Shown piece by piece: positions 32,468-35,351 of a stretch of DNA of 35,351 nucleotides. The position numbers and the translations under genes were made by a program. Below the pieces are notes generated by a model. The model saw only the letters and a program-made list of their open reading frames with translations, did no database searches and was not told where the DNA came from. Position 1 is the stretch's first letter; every line of letters begins with the position of its first letter. Source of the DNA: Bryobacterales bacterium (GTDB lineage Bacteria > Acidobacteriota > Terriglobia > Bryobacterales > UBA6623); contig JAPPMB010000042.1 of NCBI GenBank assembly GCA_028819255.1, positions 1 through 35,351 of the forward strand, in the 5' to 3' direction.

Positions 32468-32833
32468 GCGATTCCGCGAAGACCTGTTCGAGCCTGATCG
32501 CAAGGAACTCGCGGAGGGCCTGCCATATCGTTTCGAGGTCGACCGCCGTCAGTGGATATCTGTGGTCGGCGCCGGCCTGTTCATCACAGCCGCTGGAAGG
32601 GTCGCCTTCAGCCCCAACGCCACAGCCGCCGAGATTCCGCCATCGTCGAGGCTGCACATTGGCGAGGACGGGGCGATCACCGTGCTCACGGGCAAGGTCG
32701 ACGTCGGCCAGGGCTCGCGAACCGAGATTCTCTAGGCGGCGGCCGAGGAACTCCGCGTGCCTCCCGAGATGCTCCAGGTGATGCTGGCAGACACTGCGAT
32801 CACGCCTGACGACGGCTCAACGGCGGGCAGTCG
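32293..32833 (+). repeat. Direct repeat, copy 2
   Basis: Covers the end of the 2Fe-2S gene and the start of the large-subunit gene. It aligns with 27978-28493 in the same orientation and is about 25 bases longer. This is the copy with open frames, except for one amber codon. Confidence 0.8.
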
Positions 32834-34589
32834 GACGACGCCAGCCACGGTACCCGTGGTCCGGCGGGCATGCGCCGCAGCGCGCGAGATGCTCGTGCGT
32901 GTCGCGGCCGATGAGTGGAATCTGGACATGTCTCAATTGCGCGTTGAGGAGGGGGCTGTCGCCCATGCGGGCAAACGGCTCGTCTATGCCCATCTGGCGC
33001 GGTCCAAGCAACTGACCGCAGCCAGCGACAACACCGTGCCCCGGGGGGTTCCGCTCACGAAGACTGCCGACTGGTCGGTGTTGGGTCGGACACTCCTGAA
33101 AACGAATGCACGTGAGATTGTTGACGGCACCCACCGCTATCCCTCCGACATCGTGCGTCCCGGCATGCTCTACGGCGCAGTGCTCCGACCGCCGAGGTAC
33201 GGTGCGCTTCTCGACAGCGTCGACCTCACTCGCGGCAAGGAACTGGGCGCAGTTGTGGTTCGCGACGGAGAGTTCGTGGGCTGCGCTGCAAAGACATCCT
33301 ACGAGGCACGAGCCGCTTTGGAGGCAATTCGCAGGACCGCAAGGTGGCGGACCGCCCCTCATCCCTCCAGCGAGCGTCTGGGCGCCTACTTGAAGCGACG
33401 CGCCCAAAGGAGCGGAGGCGGACGCCGCGGTCCGCGACGACGTGAGAGCGGCGATGTCGAGGCCGCGCTGGCCGCTGCAGGGACCATCGAGGCCTCCTAT
33501 GAGATCCCGTACGTCCAGCACGCGCCAATGGAGCCGCGAGCCGCAGTCGCCGAGTGGGATCAAGGCCGACTCACCGTCTGGACCGGCACGCAGCGACCGT
33601 TCGGCGTTCGCGAGCAGCTGCAGCAGGCCTTCCGGCTGCCGGCCGGCAGGACACGAGTGGTTGTGCCCGACACCGGAGGGGGATTCGGCGGCAAGCATAC
33701 GGGCGAAGTCGCCATCGAGGCCGCGCGACTGGCCAGAGCGGCCGACGCACCAGTGTCGCTCCGCTGGACCCGGTCGGAGGAATTCGTCTGGGCCTATTTC
33801 CGGCCAGCGGCGGCCTTTGAAGCGCGGGCGGGCCTGAGTGGCGAGAAAATCGTCGCCTGGGACTTCGCTGCCTACAATCCGGGCACCGCTGGGATCGAGA
33901 CACCCTACGCCGTCCCGAACGTCCGCACACAGTACTTTCCCTGCGATGCCCCCCTGCGCGAGGGCTCCTACAGGGGAATCGGGGCAGTCGGCAACAACTT
34001 CGCTCGCGAGGTCTTCATGGACGAACTTGCCGGTGTCTCCGGGCTGGACCCGCTCGCGTTTCGCCTTGCGAATCTCGACGACGACCGCCTGGCCGCCGTC
34101 CTCCGGGCGGCAGCCTCCCGATTCGGATGGTCCCAAAGCCGGCCATCCGGACAGAATCGCGGGACGGGGATCGCCGCAGGCTTCGAGAAGGGCTCGTACA
34201 TCGCCATCTGCGCACAGGTTCGCGTCGAGGGCGGTGCCACTGAAGTTGAGCGGCTCGTCTCGGCGTTCGAGTGCGGAGCGATCCTGAATCCCCGCAATCT
34301 CCAGGCCCAGGTCGAAGGCTGCATCATCCAGGGTCTGGGCCCGGCGCTGGATGAAGAGATTCGGTTCGCTGACGGACGGCTGCTCAACGGCTCGTTCACT
34401 CGGTACCCCCTGCCGCGCTTCCGAGACGTGCCGCCCATGGAGACTGTCTTGCTTGACCGACCCGACATCGAGCCCGCCGGCGCCGGGGAGACTCCAATCA
34501 TCGCCGTGGCACCGGCCTTGGCGAACGCCGTGTTCGCCGCAACTGGCAGGCGACGGCGTTCCCTCCCCCTTCAGCCACGTGCGAACTGA
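32460..34589 (+). pseudogene. Molybdopterin-binding large subunit of a molybdenum hydroxylase, with one in-frame amber codon
   Basis: The full reading frame is 709 codons and encodes a large subunit like isoquinoline 1-oxidoreductase beta or aldehyde oxidase. The N-terminus has a Tat-like DRRQWISVVGAGLFITAAG. Family features follow: LTGKVDVGQGSRTEIL, VVPDTGGGFGGKHTGEVA (molybdopterin site), EGSYRGIGAVGN, and the catalytic-glutamate motif GAGETPIIAVAPALANAVFAATG near the end. A TAG at 32733-32735, just after TEIL, interrupts it at codon 92. The decayed upstream copy has CAA (Gln) there, so this is most simply a CAG-to-TAG change. Everything downstream stays open for over 600 codons, so the mutation is recent, a sequencing error, or suppressed. 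Substrate unknown. It overlaps the 2Fe-2S gene by eight bases. Confidence 0.82.
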
Positions 34590-34967
34590 GAGGGAGCGCC
34601 GTTGCACCTAGGGGCACTGGCACGAGAGGGACCGCCATCTCGAGACGTACGCGAATTCGGCGAATCGGCGCATGTTCAAGGTCCTGACGTGCGCACCCTC
34701 GCGGCTCAGCAAACCGTTCTCGCAATGCGAGGAATCCCGCCGGGCATGGCAGGACGATCGCCGTGCCGGCAACTGGCCGCATGAATTGGAGCACGTTCGG
34801 CTCTGGAAGTCACCGAGCGGCTTGAGCGAATCGGCGCGGCCTTCGAATGCGTGGGGGGCGGTCGCATGCTCCCTCAATGGCAAGCTCGACCCACGGTGCA
34901 GTGGTGCCCCCGAAATGCCCGACCGGGCCGGGGACAACCGGGGCGACTGCTAGCATGGACCGGAGCC
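34590..34967. other. Intergenic region before the truncated sulfatase
   Basis: About 380 bases with only unconvincing short frames. TAGCAT at 34951-34956, within TGCTAGCAT, precedes the sulfatase ATG by 11 bases and may be its -10 box. Nothing else is recognisable. Confidence 0.4.
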
Positions 34968-35321
34968 ATGCTGGTCCTCTGCCGGGGAAGACGTCGTTTC
35001 CCGCCGCGTCTGCGCAGGATCGTTCTGCTCGTCGCGCTCTCGGCAGCATCCGTCGTCGCACAAACGAAACCAAGTTTCGTGTTCATCCTGTCGGATGACC
35101 ACGGCTGGAGCCAGCTGTCCTTCTCGATGGATCCCGAGGTCGGACACGCCGCTTCCGAATACCTCGAAACGCCGAATCTGGCGCGCCTCGCGGAGCAGGG
35201 AATGCGCTTCACAAGCGGCTATTCGCCGGCGCCGCTCTGCACTCCGACTCGCCGCAGCATTTTTTGCGGAATGACCCCGGCGCGCCAGCGGGGCACGCAA
35301 TGGCATTCGTTTAAGGATTAA
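34968..35321 (+). pseudogene. Sulfatase cut off after its active-site motif
   Basis: The first ~110 residues of an exported sulfatase. After a basic start and a hydrophobic signal ending VVAQ come the metal-binding DDHGW (43-47) and ETPNLARLAEQGMRF. The formylglycine motif C91-T-P-T-R95 is followed by SIFCGMTPARQRGT. At that point the sequence enters the terminal inverted repeat and meets a TAA ten residues later. Sulfatases are normally 450 residues or more, so over three-quarters is missing. The break coincides with the start of the repeat (35298), which supports an insertion there rather than a random contig end. ATG at 34968 gives the signal peptide. It follows the molybdenum hydroxylase without obvious link. 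Confidence 0.85.
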
Positions 35322-35351
35322 AACGCATTCGGTTTAAGCACCGCTGGCTGG
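35298..35351. repeat. Right copy of 54-base terminal inverted repeat
   Basis: Exact reverse complement of bases 2-55. It begins within codons of the truncated sulfatase and supplies its stop codon. Beyond the 54 bases the two ends differ, apart from a short GTGC match. Confidence 0.9.

Noticed and set aside
32817..34607. A 596-codon minus-strand frame opposite the hydroxylase large subunit
   Set aside because: No recognisable domain; the plus strand encodes conserved molybdopterin motifs throughout.
1..35351. CRISPR arrays and phage structural genes
   Set aside because: No regularly spaced repeats and no recognisable capsid, portal, terminase or tail genes on either strand.

Overview
The window looks like one complete metagenomic-style contig from a high-G+C bacterium, most likely an acidobacterium. 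The main taxonomic clues are a large TonB-dependent receptor with an N-terminal carboxypeptidase-like regulatory domain, lipoprotein and signal-bearing sulfatases, an orphan two-subunit molybdenum hydroxylase, and frequent GTG/TTG starts. No 16S gene or other strong marker is present, so the phylum is inferred. Both ends carry the same 54-base sequence in inverted orientation (2-55 and 35298-35351). The right copy cuts a sulfatase gene just after its active-site motif, so the contig probably stops at two copies of one mobile or repeated element.

Left part (1-8.4 kb): a single-chain restriction-modification enzyme (nuclease plus N6-adenine methylase, type ISP/IIG-like), a ZIP metal transporter, and then a run of decaying accessory genes. 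These are a frameshifted DUF4143-type ATPase, a RelE/ParE-like toxin that has lost one base together with its intact-looking antitoxin, and a heavily mutated IS1595-family transposase.

Central part (8.4-27.1 kb) is mostly ordinary chromosome. A four-gene minus-strand operon encodes a multi-pass membrane protein, a 59-residue membrane protein, a HAD-IB phosphatase and a LarA-family (lactate-racemase-like) protein, with overlapping starts and stops. It is followed by a zinc-less MDR oxidoreductase, a Tat-type nucleoside hydrolase, glutamyl-tRNA synthetase closely followed by a NodU/TobZ-type carbamoyltransferase, a BASS transporter coupled to an orphan HyuB-type hydantoinase, RlpA, a lipoprotein sulfatase, ThiD and the TonB-dependent receptor.

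Right part (27.1-35.35 kb) is a rearranged accessory region. A decayed group II intron (reverse transcriptase C-terminal half plus domain V/VI remnants) is cut at its catalytic YADD box. It abuts a decayed copy of the junction between the two molybdenum hydroxylase genes. A second, lower-G+C single-chain restriction-modification enzyme with its own consensus-like promoter follows. Beyond it lies the fuller hydroxylase operon, whose large subunit carries one in-frame amber codon; the decayed copy still has a glutamine codon there. The duplicated hydroxylase segment therefore brackets the restriction enzyme.

Across the window, TAnnnT hexamers resembling -10 boxes recur a few to a few tens of bases before start codons, suggesting short-leader or leaderless transcripts. 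No CRISPR array, rRNA or complete tRNA gene was seen.
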